Source: an uncultured Pelagibacteraceae bacterium (GTDB lineage Bacteria > Pseudomonadota > Alphaproteobacteria > Pelagibacterales > Pelagibacteraceae). From it: a stretch of 64,000 bases of DNA. Below are positions 34,109-44,703 of the stretch, in pieces. The position numbers and the translations under genes are program-made. The stretch is taken from NCBI GenBank assembly GCA_902589725.1, contig CACITU010000002.1:62001-126000 (forward strand). The letters are read 5' to 3'. A model generated the notes under the pieces. The model saw nothing but the letters and a program-made list of their open reading frames with translations, did not search any database and was not told the origin of the DNA. How positions within the stretch are numbered: the first letter of the stretch is position 1; every line of letters starts with the position of its first letter.

Positions 34109-34669
34109 TTATTGGGATTTGAAACTAATAATCTTATCTGGATCAGTTACAGCACCATTATTGTTTTGATCGCCTCTTTTTATTTTATCTACAAATTCCA
34201 TACCCTCGATTACTTTTCCAAATACTGTATATTGTCGATCTAAAAAAGGAGCTGGTTGAAAACAAATAAAAAATTGACTATTTGCACTATTTGGATCTTG
34301 AGCTCTTGCCATTGATAAAGTTCCTCTATCATGCGGTAGACTATTAAATTCTTGTTCTAAGTCAGGAAAATCTGACCCTCCCATGCCAGCTCTTCTAAGA
34401 TCAAAATCTTTAGATTCTGAATTCCCAAATTTTACATCTCCGGTTTGAGCCATAAAGCCATCTATAACTCGGTGAAAAACAACATTATCGTATTTGCCAC
34501 CATTAGCTAAATCTTTAATTCTTTTTACATGATTTGGGGCAACATCCTCAAACAGTTCAATTTTAACGTCTCCATCTTTTAATTTTAATATCATTATATT
34601 CTCCTCAGCTATTGATTGATGTATGATTAAAAAAAACAAAATAAGTATTTTAATAAAAATTTTATTCAT
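34109..34669 (-). CDS. Peptidyl-prolyl cis-trans isomerase, cyclophilin type, exported
   Basis: 186 residues. Signal peptide at about 1-21 (MNKIFIKILILFFLIIHQSIA) points to the periplasm. The cyclophilin core is clear: VVFHRVIDGFMAQTGD with catalytic Arg, LSMARAQDPNSANSQFFICF and YTVFGKVIEGMEFVDKI. It catalyses proline isomerisation during folding of exported proteins. It overlaps coaD by 8 nt and lies 8 bp before tgt. Many alphaproteobacteria have two cyclophilin genes and queA here; only one cyclophilin is found. Confidence 0.95.
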   Translation of the reverse strand: MNKIFIKILILFFLIIHQSIAEENIMILKLKDGDVKIELFEDVAPNHVKRIKDLANGGKYDNVVFHRVIDGFMAQTGDVKFGNSESKDFDLRRAGMGGSDFPDLEQEFNSLPHDRGTLSMARAQDPNSANSQFFICFQPAPFLDRQYTVFGKVIEGMEFVDKIKRGDQNNNGAVTDPDKIISFKSQ

Positions 34670-35156
34670 ATTTATCTTTTAGTGATTTAATTGTGCTTTT
34701 TGTAGTAAATTTTTTTATATCACCTTTTAATTTAACAATTTCTTTCACAAATTTTGACGAGATTATTTGATTTTCTACATCAGACATTAAAAAAATTGTT
34801 TCTATGTTTTGGTTCAATTTTCTATTCATGCCTGCTAATTGAAATTCATATTCAAAATCAGATACAGCTCTTAATCCTCTTAAAATAATGTTTGATTTAT
34901 ATTTTTTACATAAATCAGTAGTTAAAGATCCGAAAGAAACTACTTTTATTTTTTTTTTATTTAATTTTAGATCTTTAAATAAGGCTTTATTGACTATTTC
35001 TATTCTTTCATCAGAACTAAATAGATAATTTTTATTACTTTCGTCAGAAACACCTACTACTATTTTATCAAATAGTTTTAATGATTTTTTTATGACATCT
35101 ATATGACCAAACGTGATTGGATCAAATGTTCCAGGATAAATTGCAATTTTGCTCAT
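34662..35156 (-). CDS. coaD: Pantetheine-phosphate adenylyltransferase
   Basis: 164 residues, typical CoaD length. The nucleotidyltransferase motif is YPGTFDPITFGHIDVIKKSL (TxGH). The mid-domain RGLRAVSDFEYEFQLAGMNR and the late ISSKFVKEIVKLKGDI match CoaD, which adenylylates phosphopantetheine in CoA synthesis. It overlaps gyrA by one base and the cyclophilin gene by 8 nt. The gyrA-coaD-ppi-tgt order is the alphaproteobacterial one. Confidence 0.97.
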   Translation of the reverse strand: MSKIAIYPGTFDPITFGHIDVIKKSLKLFDKIVVGVSDESNKNYLFSSDERIEIVNKALFKDLKLNKKKIKVVSFGSLTTDLCKKYKSNIILRGLRAVSDFEYEFQLAGMNRKLNQNIETIFLMSDVENQIISSKFVKEIVKLKGDIKKFTTKSTIKSLKDKYE

Positions 35157-37735
35157 TAAATTAAATTATCATCAATTTTAATTGCTGAAACAACTTTTTC
35201 TTCTCCTGATAACTTAATTATTCTAACTCCTTGAGTATTTCTGCCTGCTGTTCTAATTTCTTTAACAGCAACTCTTATAACCCTACCTTTATTCGTAGAA
35301 ATTAAAATTTCATCACCCTCATAAACAGGAAAGGATGAGGTAATATTGCCATTTCTTGGTGAATTTACTATTCCTATAATACCTTTTCCACCTCTGTTAG
35401 TAACGCGGTAATCTATATGTGAGGTCTTTTTACCATAACCATTCTCACTTATTGATAAAACAAATTTTTCTCGAGCTTTTAATTCAGATTTTTCATCTTT
35501 TGTTTTTTTTCCATTTTTGTTAATTTTATCATTATCGATAACTGATAAAGATACTATTTGATCATTAGGTGCTAACTCTATACCTTTAATTCCTTTCGAA
35601 GATCTACCTTTAAAAACTCTAAGTTTCTTTGCTTCAAATCTAATGCATTTTCCAAATCTTGTACTTAAAATTATATCTTGATCATCTTTGCAAATTTTAA
35701 CACCTACAATTTTATCATTGTTATCCAATTTCATCGCAATTTTTCCAGATGCATTAATTGAAGAAAAATCTTCTAAACTATTTTTTCGTACTTTTCCCTG
35801 TGCTGTAGCAAATATAATTTGATAATTTTTTAAATCAGTTTCATCTTCTGGCATTGGCATAATTGAACTTATTGCTTGGTGACTCTTTAAGGGTAAAATA
35901 TTAAATAAAGACTTTCCTTTAGATGATGATGAGCCTTCTGGGATTTTCCATGCTTTAATCTTGTAAACTAAACCCTCAGTAGAAAAGAAGAGTACTGAAG
36001 TATGAGTATTTACAGATAATGTTTGAATAACAGAGTCTTGATCTCTAGTTGTTATGCCTGATTTTCCCTTGCCACCTCTTTTTTGTTTTTTCACTACATC
36101 TAGAGAACCCCTTTTTATATATCCTTGTAATGTAACAGTAATTATTACTGATTGTTTTTGGATGGTTTCTTCAATATCGTAATTTAAAACAGCATCTATA
36201 ATTTTAGTTCTTCTTGGTATCGCAAATTTCTCTTTAATATTTTTTAACTCTTCACTGATTACTTTTAAAAGTTCTTTTTTTGATGAAATAATCTTTTTAT
36301 ACTTAGTTATTAGTTCAGCTAATTTTTTAATTTCAACTTCGATTTCATTTATTCCTAATGCAGTTAATTTTTGAAGTCTTAATTCTAAAATTGCTAAAAC
36401 TTGTGGTTCGGATAAAGAATAGAGGTTTTTACCTTTTTTTCCCTCAACTAAGGAAATTAATTTTTGAGACTTGTTTATTTTCCATTTAGTTTTAAGAATT
36501 GATATTTTAGCATCATCGGGTGTTTTGGATGATCGAATAATTTTTATTATTTTGTCTAAATTTTCAACTGAAACCGATAATCCAATTAATATATGTGCAC
36601 GTTCCTCTGCTTTTTGAAGATCAAATTTGGTTTTTTTAATTACAACATCTTCTCTAAAAGTTAAAAAATTAGATAAAAAATCTTTTAATGTGCAAGTTTG
36701 TGGTTTTCCTTCAACAATAGCTAAAGTATTAAAACCAAATGAACTCTCTATTTGAGTGTTTTTATATAATTGTCTCTTTATAGTTTCTGGTTCTACACCG
36801 TTTCTTAAATCTATTGCTACCCTAATACCTTCTCTGTTAGACTCGTCTCTAATATCTCTTATTCCTTCAATCTTTTTTTCTCTTACTAATTGAGCAATCC
36901 TTTCATTTAAAACAGATTTGTTTACTTGATACGGTATAGAAGTTATTACAAGTCTTTCACGTCCGTTTTTTTGTTGCTCAATTGAAATTTCACCCCTTAT
37001 CTTAAAGGACCCTCTACCATTGTTATATCCTTGTTTAATTATATCTTTACCTATAATTACACCACCAGTTGGAAAATCTGGACCAGGTATATGTTTCATT
37101 AATTCTTTAATTTTAATATCTTTATTATCTATTAAGGCTAAGGTGCCATCTATAATTTCACCTAAATTATGTGGAGGTATACTTGTAGCCATACCAACAG
37201 CGATACCGCCAGCTCCATTTACTAATAAATTTGGAAACTGTGCTGGTAAGACACTAGGTTCTTTCTCAGTTTCATCATAATTGCTTTTGAAAGTAATTGT
37301 ATTTTTTTCAATATCATCAATTAAATATTGAGAAACTTTCGATAAACGAGTTTCTGTATATCTCATTGCAGCAGCGGGATCGCCATCTATAGAACCAAAA
37401 TTTCCTTGACCTTGAATTAAGGGTAAGCTCATAGAGAAGTCTTGTACCATTCTAACTAAAGCATCATAAACAGACTGATCACCATGAGGGTGGTATTTAC
37501 CAATAACATCTCCAACTATTCTTGCAGATTTTCTAAATTGTTTAGACCAATCATATCCACCTTTGTACATTGCATATAAAATTCTTCTATGAACAGGTTT
37601 TAAACCGTCTCTTACATCAGGAAGTGCACGACTTACAATTACACTCATTGCATAAGAAAGATATGATGAGCTCATCTCATCATGCATTGAGATTAATTTT
37701 ATATTTTTATCTTTAAACTCTTCAGTATTTTTCAT
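35156..37735 (-). CDS. gyrA: DNA gyrase subunit A
   Basis: 859 residues. The catalytic Tyr126 is in [12 protein letters not shown]. The N-terminal [20 protein letters not shown] and VHRRILYAM are universal. The C-terminal beta-pinwheel shows several blades and a GyrA-box-like [12 protein letters not shown], which favours gyrase over topoisomerase IV. At the quinolone-determining position equal to E. coli Ser83 it has Gln ([10 protein letters not shown]), whose effect on drug binding is not known from sequence. It introduces negative supercoils with GyrB. It starts 5 bp after the ssb stop and overlaps coaD by 1 nt. Confidence 0.97.
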   Translation of the reverse strand: MKNTEEFKDKNIKLISMHDEMSSSYLSYAMSVIVSRALPDVRDGLKPVHRRILYAMYKGGYDWSKQFRKSARIVGDVIGKYHPHGDQSVYDALVRMVQDFSMSLPLIQGQGNFGSIDGDPAAAMRYTETRLSKVSQYLIDDIEKNTITFKSNYDETEKEPSVLPAQFPNLLVNGAGGIAVGMATSIPPHNLGEIIDGTLALIDNKDIKIKELMKHIPGPDFPTGGVIIGKDIIKQGYNNGRGSFKIRGEISIEQQKNGRERLVITSIPYQVNKSVLNERIAQLVREKKIEGIRDIRDESNREGIRVAIDLRNGVEPETIKRQLYKNTQIESSFGFNTLAIVEGKPQTCTLKDFLSNFLTFREDVVIKKTKFDLQKAEERAHILIGLSVSVENLDKIIKIIRSSKTPDDAKISILKTKWKINKSQKLISLVEGKKGKNLYSLSEPQVLAILELRLQKLTALGINEIEVEIKKLAELITKYKKIISSKKELLKVISEELKNIKEKFAIPRRTKIIDAVLNYDIEETIQKQSVIITVTLQGYIKRGSLDVVKKQKRGGKGKSGITTRDQDSVIQTLSVNTHTSVLFFSTEGLVYKIKAWKIPEGSSSSKGKSLFNILPLKSHQAISSIMPMPEDETDLKNYQIIFATAQGKVRKNSLEDFSSINASGKIAMKLDNNDKIVGVKICKDDQDIILSTRFGKCIRFEAKKLRVFKGRSSKGIKGIELAPNDQIVSLSVIDNDKINKNGKKTKDEKSELKAREKFVLSISENGYGKKTSHIDYRVTNRGGKGIIGIVNSPRNGNITSSFPVYEGDEILISTNKGRVIRVAVKEIRTAGRNTQGVRIIKLSGEEKVVSAIKIDDNLI

Positions 37736-37740
37736 AGAAA

Positions 37741-38190
37741 TTAAAATGGAATCTCATCATCCATGTCTGACACCTGTGAAGAATCCTCAATATTATTTTG
37801 TTGAGTTGTGTCATTTTGAATTCCGCCACTAGAATTACCACCACCCAACATTGTGAGCGAGGAATTATATCCTTGTATGACTATTTCAGTTGAATATTTA
37901 TCTTGTCCTGATTGTTCATCTTTCCATTTTCTTGTTGTAAGTTGACCTTCTACATAAACTTGAGCACCTTTTTTTAAATATTGTTGAACAACATTTACTA
38001 AACCTTCGTTAAATACAACTACACGGTGCCACTCAGTTTTTTCTTTTCTTTCACCAGTGTTTTTGTCTTTCCACGATTGACTCGTTGCAAGGCTTAATCT
38101 AGCTACGCTTTTGCCATTTACCATTTGTTTAATTTCAGGATCTGCGCCTAAACGACCAATTAATAATACTTTATTTAAACTTCCAGCCAT
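37741..38190 (-). CDS. ssb: Single-stranded DNA-binding protein
   Basis: 149 residues. N-terminal OB fold: [42 protein letters not shown] and [17 protein letters not shown] low-complexity Asn/Gln/Gly linker spans about 112-138, and the acidic tip DMDDEIPF is the protein-interaction tail that recruits repair proteins. It binds ssDNA as a tetramer in replication and repair. It diverges from uvrA, as in many proteobacteria, and gyrA follows after 5 bp. Confidence 0.97.
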   Translation of the reverse strand: MAGSLNKVLLIGRLGADPEIKQMVNGKSVARLSLATSQSWKDKNTGERKEKTEWHRVVVFNEGLVNVVQQYLKKGAQVYVEGQLTTRKWKDEQSGQDKYSTEIVIQGYNSSLTMLGGGNSSGGIQNDTTQQNNIEDSSQVSDMDDEIPF

Positions 38191-38221
38191 AATATTTAAT
38201 ATTTGTTAAATTAGTTAAATA

Positions 38222-38238
38222 GAATTATACCACAATTC
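38222..38238. promoter_or_regulatory. Possible operator between ssb and uvrA
   Basis: GAATT-ATACCAC-AATTC is a 5-bp inverted repeat with a 7-nt centre in the 88-bp divergent spacer. ssb and uvrA are frequently SOS-controlled. The site does not match the usual alphaproteobacterial LexA direct repeat (GTTC-N7-GTTC), so the assignment is speculative. Confidence 0.3.
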
Positions 38239-38278
38239 TTCTGAATATTAATTTTATTAACTCAAAGCAACTAAAATT

Positions 38279-41131
38279 ATGATGAAAAAGATAGTTATTA
38301 AGGGCGCTAAAGAGCATAATTTGAAGAATGTGACAGTTGAAATTCCAAAAGACAAATTTGTGGTCATAACGGGTCTATCAGGATCAGGAAAATCATCTTT
38401 AGCATTCGATACTATCTACGCAGAAGGTCAAAGAAGATATGTAGAGAGTTTATCTGCGTATGCACGTCAATTTTTAGATAAAATGAAAAAACCAAATGTT
38501 GATTTAATTGAAGGATTAAGTCCGGCTATTGCGATAGAACAAAAAAATACGTCAAAAAACCCAAGATCTACTGTTGCAACTGTAACTGAAATTTATGATT
38601 ACATGAGGGTATTATACGCAAGAGCAGGTATCCCCTACTCGCCATTTACAGGTAAACCAATAACCTCTCAAACAATTACTCAAATAGTTGATTTAATTAA
38701 AAAATTACCAAAAAAATCAACGATATATATTTATGCTCCAGTGGTGAGAGGTCGTAAAGGTGAATATAAAAAAGATATTTTAAGCTACAAAAGAAGAGGG
38801 TTTAGAAAAATTAAAATTGATAATGTTTTATATGATATTGAAAAATCACCTAATTTAGACAAAAAACTAAAGCATGATATTTCAATTCTTGTTGATAGAA
38901 TAGTTATAAATTCAAAACTAGGAAATAGACTAGCTGAAAGTATTGAAACAGCTGTAAATTTAGCTAACGGTTTAGTTTTTGTTGAATACGAAGATGAAAC
39001 CCTTCCACAAAAATTTAGAAAAATAGAAAAATTAATTTACTCAACAAAGTTTGCTTGTCCAGAAAGTGGTTTTACAATTGAGGAAATTGAACCAAGATTA
39101 TTTTCATTTAATAGTCCATATGGAGCCTGTGAAGAATGTGAAGGTATTGGTATGAAATTAAATGTTGATCCAAATTTAGTTGTTCCAGATGATAGAAAAA
39201 CTTTAGCGGATGGTGCTATAGAACCTTGGTCAAAATCTACTACGTTATACTATGCTCAAACTCTCTCATCATTAGCTAAACATTATGGTTTTTCATTAGA
39301 TGAAAAATGGAAAAAATTACCAAAAAAAATTAAAGATATAATTCTTTATGGTTCAGATCAAGAAGAAATAAAGTTTAATTATGATGATGGTTATGAAAAG
39401 TATTCTTATAAAAAAACTTTTGAAGGTGTAATAAATAATCTTGAAAGAAGATTTTTAGAATCTGATAGTGAGTGGAAAAGAGAGGCAATTGCTGAATATC
39501 AATCTGATACAGCGTGTGAAGCTTGTAATGGTGATAGATTGAAAGAAGAAGCTTTATGTGTAAAGATAAATAATCTAAATATAAGTGAGGTTACAAAAAA
39601 ATCTATTTTAGATGCATCAGAATGGTTTAAAAATTTAGAAAACAACCTGGATAAAAGACAATTTAAAATAGCTGAGCATGTTTTGAAAGAAATAAACGAA
39701 AGATTAAATTTTTTATTAAATGTGGGTTTGGATTATTTAACATTATCTAGAGAATCTGGAACATTGTCTGGTGGTGAAGCTCAAAGAATAAGGCTAGCAT
39801 CTCAAATAGGATCTGGTTTGACAGGCGTATTATATGTTTTAGATGAACCTTCAATTGGGTTGCATCAGAAAGATAACGTAAAATTAATTAATGCTTTAAA
39901 AAGATTAAGAGATCTAGGAAATACGGTTATTGTTGTTGAGCATGATACAGAAACAATGGAAAACGCTGACCATATTATTGATTTAGGTCCTGAAGCCGGA
40001 AGCCATGGTGGCCAAGTAACAGCTCAAGGCTCATATGCCGAAATTAAAAAAGATAAAAATAGTATTACAGGACAATATCTTGCAAATAAAAAAAAAATTG
40101 AAATTCCTAAAACAAGACGTTTACCAAAAAATGGTAGATTTGTTGAAATTAATGGTGCAAGTGGAAATAACTTAAATAATGTAAATTTAAAAATACCAAC
40201 TGGAACATTTACGTGTGTAACTGGTGTATCTGGAAGCGGTAAATCAACTCTTATACTGCAAACCTTATTTCATGCATTAAATTTAACTTTAAACAGTAAG
40301 GCCAGAAAAACACCAAAATCTTTCAAAGGTTACAAAGGTGTAGAGTTAATTGATAAAATAATTGATATCGATCAATCTCCTATTGGTCGAACACCTAGAT
40401 CTAATCCAGCAACATATACCGGAGCTTTTGGACCTATCAGAGATTGGTTTACTAGTTTGCCAGAGTCTAAAACGAGAGGATATAAACCAGGAAGATTTTC
40501 TTTCAATGTTAAAGGAGGTAGATGTGAGGCTTGTGAAGGTGATGGTGTAATTACATATGAAATGCATTTTTTACCTGATGTGTATATACAGTGTGATGAA
40601 TGTAAGGGGACTAGGTATAATAGAGAAACTTTAGAAATTAAATTTAAAGGTAAAAGTATTGCGGACGTATTAGACATGTCAGTTGATGAAGGGTGTGAAT
40701 ATTTTGAAAATATATCAAATATAAAAACAAAATTGTTAACACTTAAAAAAGTTGGATTAGGTTATATAAAAATTGGACAGCAAGCAACTACGCTATCAGG
40801 TGGTGAAGCACAACGAATTAAGCTTGCAAAAGAACTTTCTAAAAGATCAACAGGAAGAACAATGTATATATTGGATGAACCAACTACAGGTTTGCACCAA
40901 CATGATATAAAAAAACTATTAGAGATACTTCATACATTTGTAAAACTTGGAAATACAGTTGTTGTTATTGAGCATAATCTAGATGTCATTAAAACAGCTG
41001 ATTACATTGTTGATATGGGTCCTGAAGGTGGTGTGAAAGGTGGTAATATTGTCGCCGAAGGAAAACCTGAGGAAGTATGCAAAGTTAAGGGGAGTTATAC
41101 CGGTCAATTTTTAAAACCTCTTTTGGCCTAA
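38279..41131 (+). CDS. uvrA: Excinuclease ABC subunit A
   Basis: 950 residues, full length. It has two ABC modules: Walker [21 protein letters not shown] and [13 protein letters not shown], signatures [19 protein letters not shown] and [15 protein letters not shown], and Walker [14 protein letters not shown] and [13 protein letters not shown]. Zinc modules are CEECEG-type and CEACEGDG...[10 protein letters not shown]; the alphaproteobacterial [12 protein letters not shown] variant replaces one CxxC. It finds bulky DNA lesions and loads UvrB. Start choice is between two adjacent ATGs; [17 protein letters not shown] is the family N-terminus. Diverges from ssb. Confidence 0.98.
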   Translation: MMKKIVIKGAKEHNLKNVTVEIPKDKFVVITGLSGSGKSSLAFDTIYAEGQRRYVESLSAYARQFLDKMKKPNVDLIEGLSPAIAIEQKNTSKNPRSTVATVTEIYDYMRVLYARAGIPYSPFTGKPITSQTITQIVDLIKKLPKKSTIYIYAPVVRGRKGEYKKDILSYKRRGFRKIKIDNVLYDIEKSPNLDKKLKHDISILVDRIVINSKLGNRLAESIETAVNLANGLVFVEYEDETLPQKFRKIEKLIYSTKFACPESGFTIEEIEPRLFSFNSPYGACEECEGIGMKLNVDPNLVVPDDRKTLADGAIEPWSKSTTLYYAQTLSSLAKHYGFSLDEKWKKLPKKIKDIILYGSDQEEIKFNYDDGYEKYSYKKTFEGVINNLERRFLESDSEWKREAIAEYQSDTACEACNGDRLKEEALCVKINNLNISEVTKKSILDASEWFKNLENNLDKRQFKIAEHVLKEINERLNFLLNVGLDYLTLSRESGTLSGGEAQRIRLASQIGSGLTGVLYVLDEPSIGLHQKDNVKLINALKRLRDLGNTVIVVEHDTETMENADHIIDLGPEAGSHGGQVTAQGSYAEIKKDKNSITGQYLANKKKIEIPKTRRLPKNGRFVEINGASGNNLNNVNLKIPTGTFTCVTGVSGSGKSTLILQTLFHALNLTLNSKARKTPKSFKGYKGVELIDKIIDIDQSPIGRTPRSNPATYTGAFGPIRDWFTSLPESKTRGYKPGRFSFNVKGGRCEACEGDGVITYEMHFLPDVYIQCDECKGTRYNRETLEIKFKGKSIADVLDMSVDEGCEYFENISNIKTKLLTLKKVGLGYIKIGQQATTLSGGEAQRIKLAKELSKRSTGRTMYILDEPTTGLHQHDIKKLLEILHTFVKLGNTVVVIEHNLDVIKTADYIVDMGPEGGVKGGNIVAEGKPEEVCKVKGSYTGQFLKPLLA

Positions 41132-41181
41132 ATTTAAAAACTTAAAAATATATAAAAATTAGTGTATATTTATAAAGAATC

Positions 41182-41784
41182 ATGACTAATTTACTTTCAT
41201 CATTATCAAAAACAATTCATACATCTCTCGCTTTGGCAATAATCTTGTTTTTAGGGTTGTTTTATTTAAATGATGGAATAGCTTTTGATACGCTATTCTG
41301 GAGCTGGTTGTTTAGATTGATACATGTAATCGTTGCAATAATGTGGATTGGATTACTTTGGTATTTTAATTTTGTTCAAATTCCAAATATGGGAAAAATC
41401 CCAGACGAACAAAAACCAGCCATAGGTAAAGTAATAGCACCTGCTGCATTATTTTACTTTAGATGGGCTGCTGCATTTACTGTTCTTTCAGGTTTAGTTC
41501 TTGCACTTCTAAATGGATATCTTCATGATGCAATGACTTTAAGTATTGGTTCAGGCGTACCTAAGCATACTGCAATCGGAATTGGTATGTGGCTTGGAAT
41601 AATTATGGCATTTAATGTTTGGTTTGTAATTTGGCCAAATCAAAAAAGAGCTTTAGGAATAGTGGAAAGCGATCCAGACATAAAAGCTAAGTCAGCTAAA
41701 ACTGCAATGCTATTTTCAAGAACTAATACTCTTTTATCTTTACCAATGCTGCTTTCTATGGTTGCAGCACAAAATTTATATTAA
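41182..41784 (+). CDS. Urate hydroxylase PuuD-like membrane protein
   Basis: 200 residues with about five membrane helices. Conserved pieces are LIHVIVAIMWIGLLWYFNFV, FYFRWAAAFTVLSGLVLAL, GIGMWLGIIMAFNVWFVIWP and PNQKRALGI, which fit the PuuD N-terminal membrane domain. His residues in the helices (LIHV) could bind haem as proposed for PuuD, an oxidase of urate. The C-terminal cytochrome c domain of full PuuD is missing, so urate oxidation is not assured. It stands alone between uvrA and a convergent CoA ligase. Confidence 0.75.
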   Translation: MTNLLSSLSKTIHTSLALAIILFLGLFYLNDGIAFDTLFWSWLFRLIHVIVAIMWIGLLWYFNFVQIPNMGKIPDEQKPAIGKVIAPAALFYFRWAAAFTVLSGLVLALLNGYLHDAMTLSIGSGVPKHTAIGIGMWLGIIMAFNVWFVIWPNQKRALGIVESDPDIKAKSAKTAMLFSRTNTLLSLPMLLSMVAAQNLY

Positions 41785-41789
41785 AAAAA

Positions 41790-43745
41790 TTAATATTGCA
41801 GCTCTTTAATATTTTTGAATTGATTTAGTGATTCAGGATTAGCCAAAGCTTCTTTATTTTTTATTTCATTTCCTTCAATTATATTTTTTACTGCTAATTC
41901 AACAATTTTACCACTTTTGGTTCTTGGTATTTCATTTATTTGAATTATTTTTCTTGGCACATGTCTAGGTGATGCATTTTTTTTAATTTGTAGTTTTAAT
42001 TCATTTAATAATTTATCTTTAAGTTGATACTTTGGGTTTAAAATTACAAATAAAATTATTCGAACATCATTGTCCCAAGATTGTCCAATAACTAATGATT
42101 CATTTATTTCTTTAAAGCGTTCTACCTCAGAGTAAATTTCAGCAGTACCAAGTCTTACTCCACCAGGATTTAAAGTAGTATCCGATCTTCCTGATATTAT
42201 AAATCCATTATTTTTTGTAATTTTTGCGTAATCGCCGTGGTGCCATATATTTCTATATTTATTAAAATAAGCTTTTTTAAATTTTACATCTTTTTGATCA
42301 TTCCAAAATTTTGAAGGCATTGATGGGAAAGGATTAACACAAACCAATTCACCTTTTTGATTTAAAATAGATTTCCCGTTTTCATTGAATACACGAACAT
42401 CCATACCCAATCCTTTACTTTGTATTTCTCCAGCATAAACTGATTGATATAAATTGCCTAAGACAAAACAAGAAACAATATCTGTTCCTCCAGAAATAGA
42501 TGCTAAATGAACATTTTTTTTAATATTCTTATATACAAATTTAAAACAATCTGACGATAATGGAGATCCAGTAGAGCAAATAGTTCTAAGTTTTTTTAAC
42601 TTATAAATTTTCTTATAATTTTTTTTAGTTTTTCTTAAAGCATCGATATATTTGGCACTAACTCCAAATAAAGTTATATTTTCTTTATTAGCTATTCTTA
42701 ATAGAAGATCATCACGTTTATACATTGGGAAGCCGTCGAATAATACGATTGATGCTTTTGAAGCTAGAACTGAAATTAGCCAATTCCACATCATCCATCC
42801 ACATGTTGTAAAATAAAACACATTGTCATTCTCTTTAATATCACAATGCAGTTGATGTTCTTTTAAATGCTGAATTAATACACCACCATTTTTATGGCAA
42901 ATACATTTGGGTTTACCTGTTGTACCGCTAGAATAAAGAATTGCTAAATCATGTTCAAAATCAAACTTAGGAAATTTAAATCTTGAAACATTTTCTTTAA
43001 CTACATTAGTCCAATAATGTGTTTTGATATTTTTATATTTTGGAAGTTTTTTTAAAATAGGCTGGCCTGGGTAAATAGATATAATTACATGCTTTATAGA
43101 AGGTATTTTTTTTATTATCTCAGGGATTCTTTCTAAAATATTAATTTTTTTTCCATTGTAAAAATATTGATTAGTAAGAATTAAAATTTTCGGTTTAATT
43201 TGAGAAAATCTTTCTATAACTCCATTAATTCCAAAATCAGGAGAACAAGATGACCATATAGCACCAATAGCAACTGACGCCAAAAAAGCTTCTACTGTTT
43301 CAGGTATATTTGGCATATAAGCTGCTATTCTATCCTTTGACTTGAGATTTAATTTTTTTAAATTATTTGATAAATTTTTTACATTTTTATTTAACTCATT
43401 CCATTTTCGTATTTCACGATAACCATTTTCACTTATAAAAGTAATTGCTTTTTCATTTGTATTTTTTGAAAGTAAATTTTCACAAAAATTTAATTTTGAA
43501 TTTTGTAAATAAATATTTTTATAAAATTTTTTTGACTTTTTGACTTTAGTATTGCCTTTAGTGCCCTTAACTTTTGAAAAATCCCAGACACTACTCCAAA
43601 AATCACCTTGGTTTTTAACTGACCAATCATGAATTTTATTGAAATTTACATTAAATTTTTTATTAAATTTTTTGGCTATAAATTTTTCAAATTTGAATAG
43701 CTTTGAATTTTTTATTGTTTTACTAGAAGGTTTCCAAAGTCTCAT
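41790..43745 (-). CDS. Acetoacetate-CoA ligase
   Basis: 651 residues of the acyl-adenylate enzyme family. The AMP loop is ILYSSGTTGKPKCICHKNG. CGWMMWNWLISVLASKASIV, SGGTDIVSCFV and GRSDTTLNPGGVRLGTAEIY follow, and the catalytic Lys is in RTKSGKIVELAV. The N-terminal cap and sequence around WSSVWDF match acetoacetyl-CoA synthetases rather than acetyl-CoA synthetases. It activates acetoacetate for use in carbon metabolism or PHB/ketone pathways; no partner genes are adjacent. The upstream 64 bp before secF is AT-rich with no clear motif. Confidence 0.9.
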   Translation of the reverse strand: MRLWKPSSKTIKNSKLFKFEKFIAKKFNKKFNVNFNKIHDWSVKNQGDFWSSVWDFSKVKGTKGNTKVKKSKKFYKNIYLQNSKLNFCENLLSKNTNEKAITFISENGYREIRKWNELNKNVKNLSNNLKKLNLKSKDRIAAYMPNIPETVEAFLASVAIGAIWSSCSPDFGINGVIERFSQIKPKILILTNQYFYNGKKINILERIPEIIKKIPSIKHVIISIYPGQPILKKLPKYKNIKTHYWTNVVKENVSRFKFPKFDFEHDLAILYSSGTTGKPKCICHKNGGVLIQHLKEHQLHCDIKENDNVFYFTTCGWMMWNWLISVLASKASIVLFDGFPMYKRDDLLLRIANKENITLFGVSAKYIDALRKTKKNYKKIYKLKKLRTICSTGSPLSSDCFKFVYKNIKKNVHLASISGGTDIVSCFVLGNLYQSVYAGEIQSKGLGMDVRVFNENGKSILNQKGELVCVNPFPSMPSKFWNDQKDVKFKKAYFNKYRNIWHHGDYAKITKNNGFIISGRSDTTLNPGGVRLGTAEIYSEVERFKEINESLVIGQSWDNDVRIILFVILNPKYQLKDKLLNELKLQIKKNASPRHVPRKIIQINEIPRTKSGKIVELAVKNIIEGNEIKNKEALANPESLNQFKNIKELQY

Positions 43746-43809
43746 ATTCTTATAATAATTACAATACTATGAGTATTATAATGTAATTTTTAAATTTTTA
43801 ATGATTAAT

Positions 43810-44703
43810 TTAATTTTTTTGATCGTCTTCTCTCAAAACTGTTTTTTGAGAAACTCTTAATCTTACTAGAACAGTATTCGCTATATAAATTGAGGAATAG
43901 GTTCCAAAAACAACACCTAATATCATAGCAAGTGAAAATCCTTTAAGTATCTCACCACCAAAAAAATAGATGGCTAATAAAGCCAGTAAAGTAGTTGCTG
44001 ATGTTATTATTGTTCTTGATAAAGTTTCATTAATTGAAATATTTGTTAATTCAAAAATTTTTATATCCGAATATTTCCTTAAATTTTCACGAACACGATC
44101 AAATATAACTACTGTATCATTCATTGAATATCCAACTATTGTTAATACTGCTGCTATAATTGATAAGTTTATTTCTAGACTAAATAAAGAAAAAACTCCA
44201 AGAGTTACAATTACATCATGAAACAAAGCTAAAATTGCACCTAGACTAAACTGCCATTCAAATCTAATCCAAATGTAAATTAGCATTAATGCTAATGATA
44301 AAGATATTGCTATTATCCCTGATTTTAATAATTCAGCACTAACTTTTGGACCAACATTTTCAACTCTTCTAAAATCATAGTTGTTTCCAAAAGATTTATC
44401 TAAATTAACTTTAATTTCTTCAATGATATTTTTCTTATTGTCTTTATTTTCAAATTTTACCAAAAAATCAGTATCATTACCAAATTTCTTAACCGAAACA
44501 TCTCCCAAATCCATTTGGTTAAATCTATCTCTTAATGAACTAACATTTATTTTTGAGTCTGAGGCTCTTAATTCAATTAATGTCCCACCTTTAAAGTCTA
44601 TACCAAAATTAAGTCCTTTGAATATTAATAATAATAACGAAACAACAATCAACGCTGAAGATAATAAATTAAAATGATTATAATATTTATTAAAGGCAAT
44701 CAT
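43810..44703 (-). CDS. secF: Protein translocase subunit SecF
   Basis: 297 residues. Six membrane helices with a periplasmic loop after the first. The start region FKGLNFGIDFKGGTLIELR and the later VGYSMNDTVVIFDRVRENLR, INETLSRTIITSATTLLALL are diagnostic. SecF pairs with SecD to use the proton gradient in completing Sec export. It overlaps secD by one base (secD stop/secF start), and secD lies 14 bp after yajC. Confidence 0.97.
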   Translation of the reverse strand: MIAFNKYYNHFNLLSSALIVVSLLLLIFKGLNFGIDFKGGTLIELRASDSKINVSSLRDRFNQMDLGDVSVKKFGNDTDFLVKFENKDNKKNIIEEIKVNLDKSFGNNYDFRRVENVGPKVSAELLKSGIIAISLSLALMLIYIWIRFEWQFSLGAILALFHDVIVTLGVFSLFSLEINLSIIAAVLTIVGYSMNDTVVIFDRVRENLRKYSDIKIFELTNISINETLSRTIITSATTLLALLAIYFFGGEILKGFSLAMILGVVFGTYSSIYIANTVLVRLRVSQKTVLREDDQKN

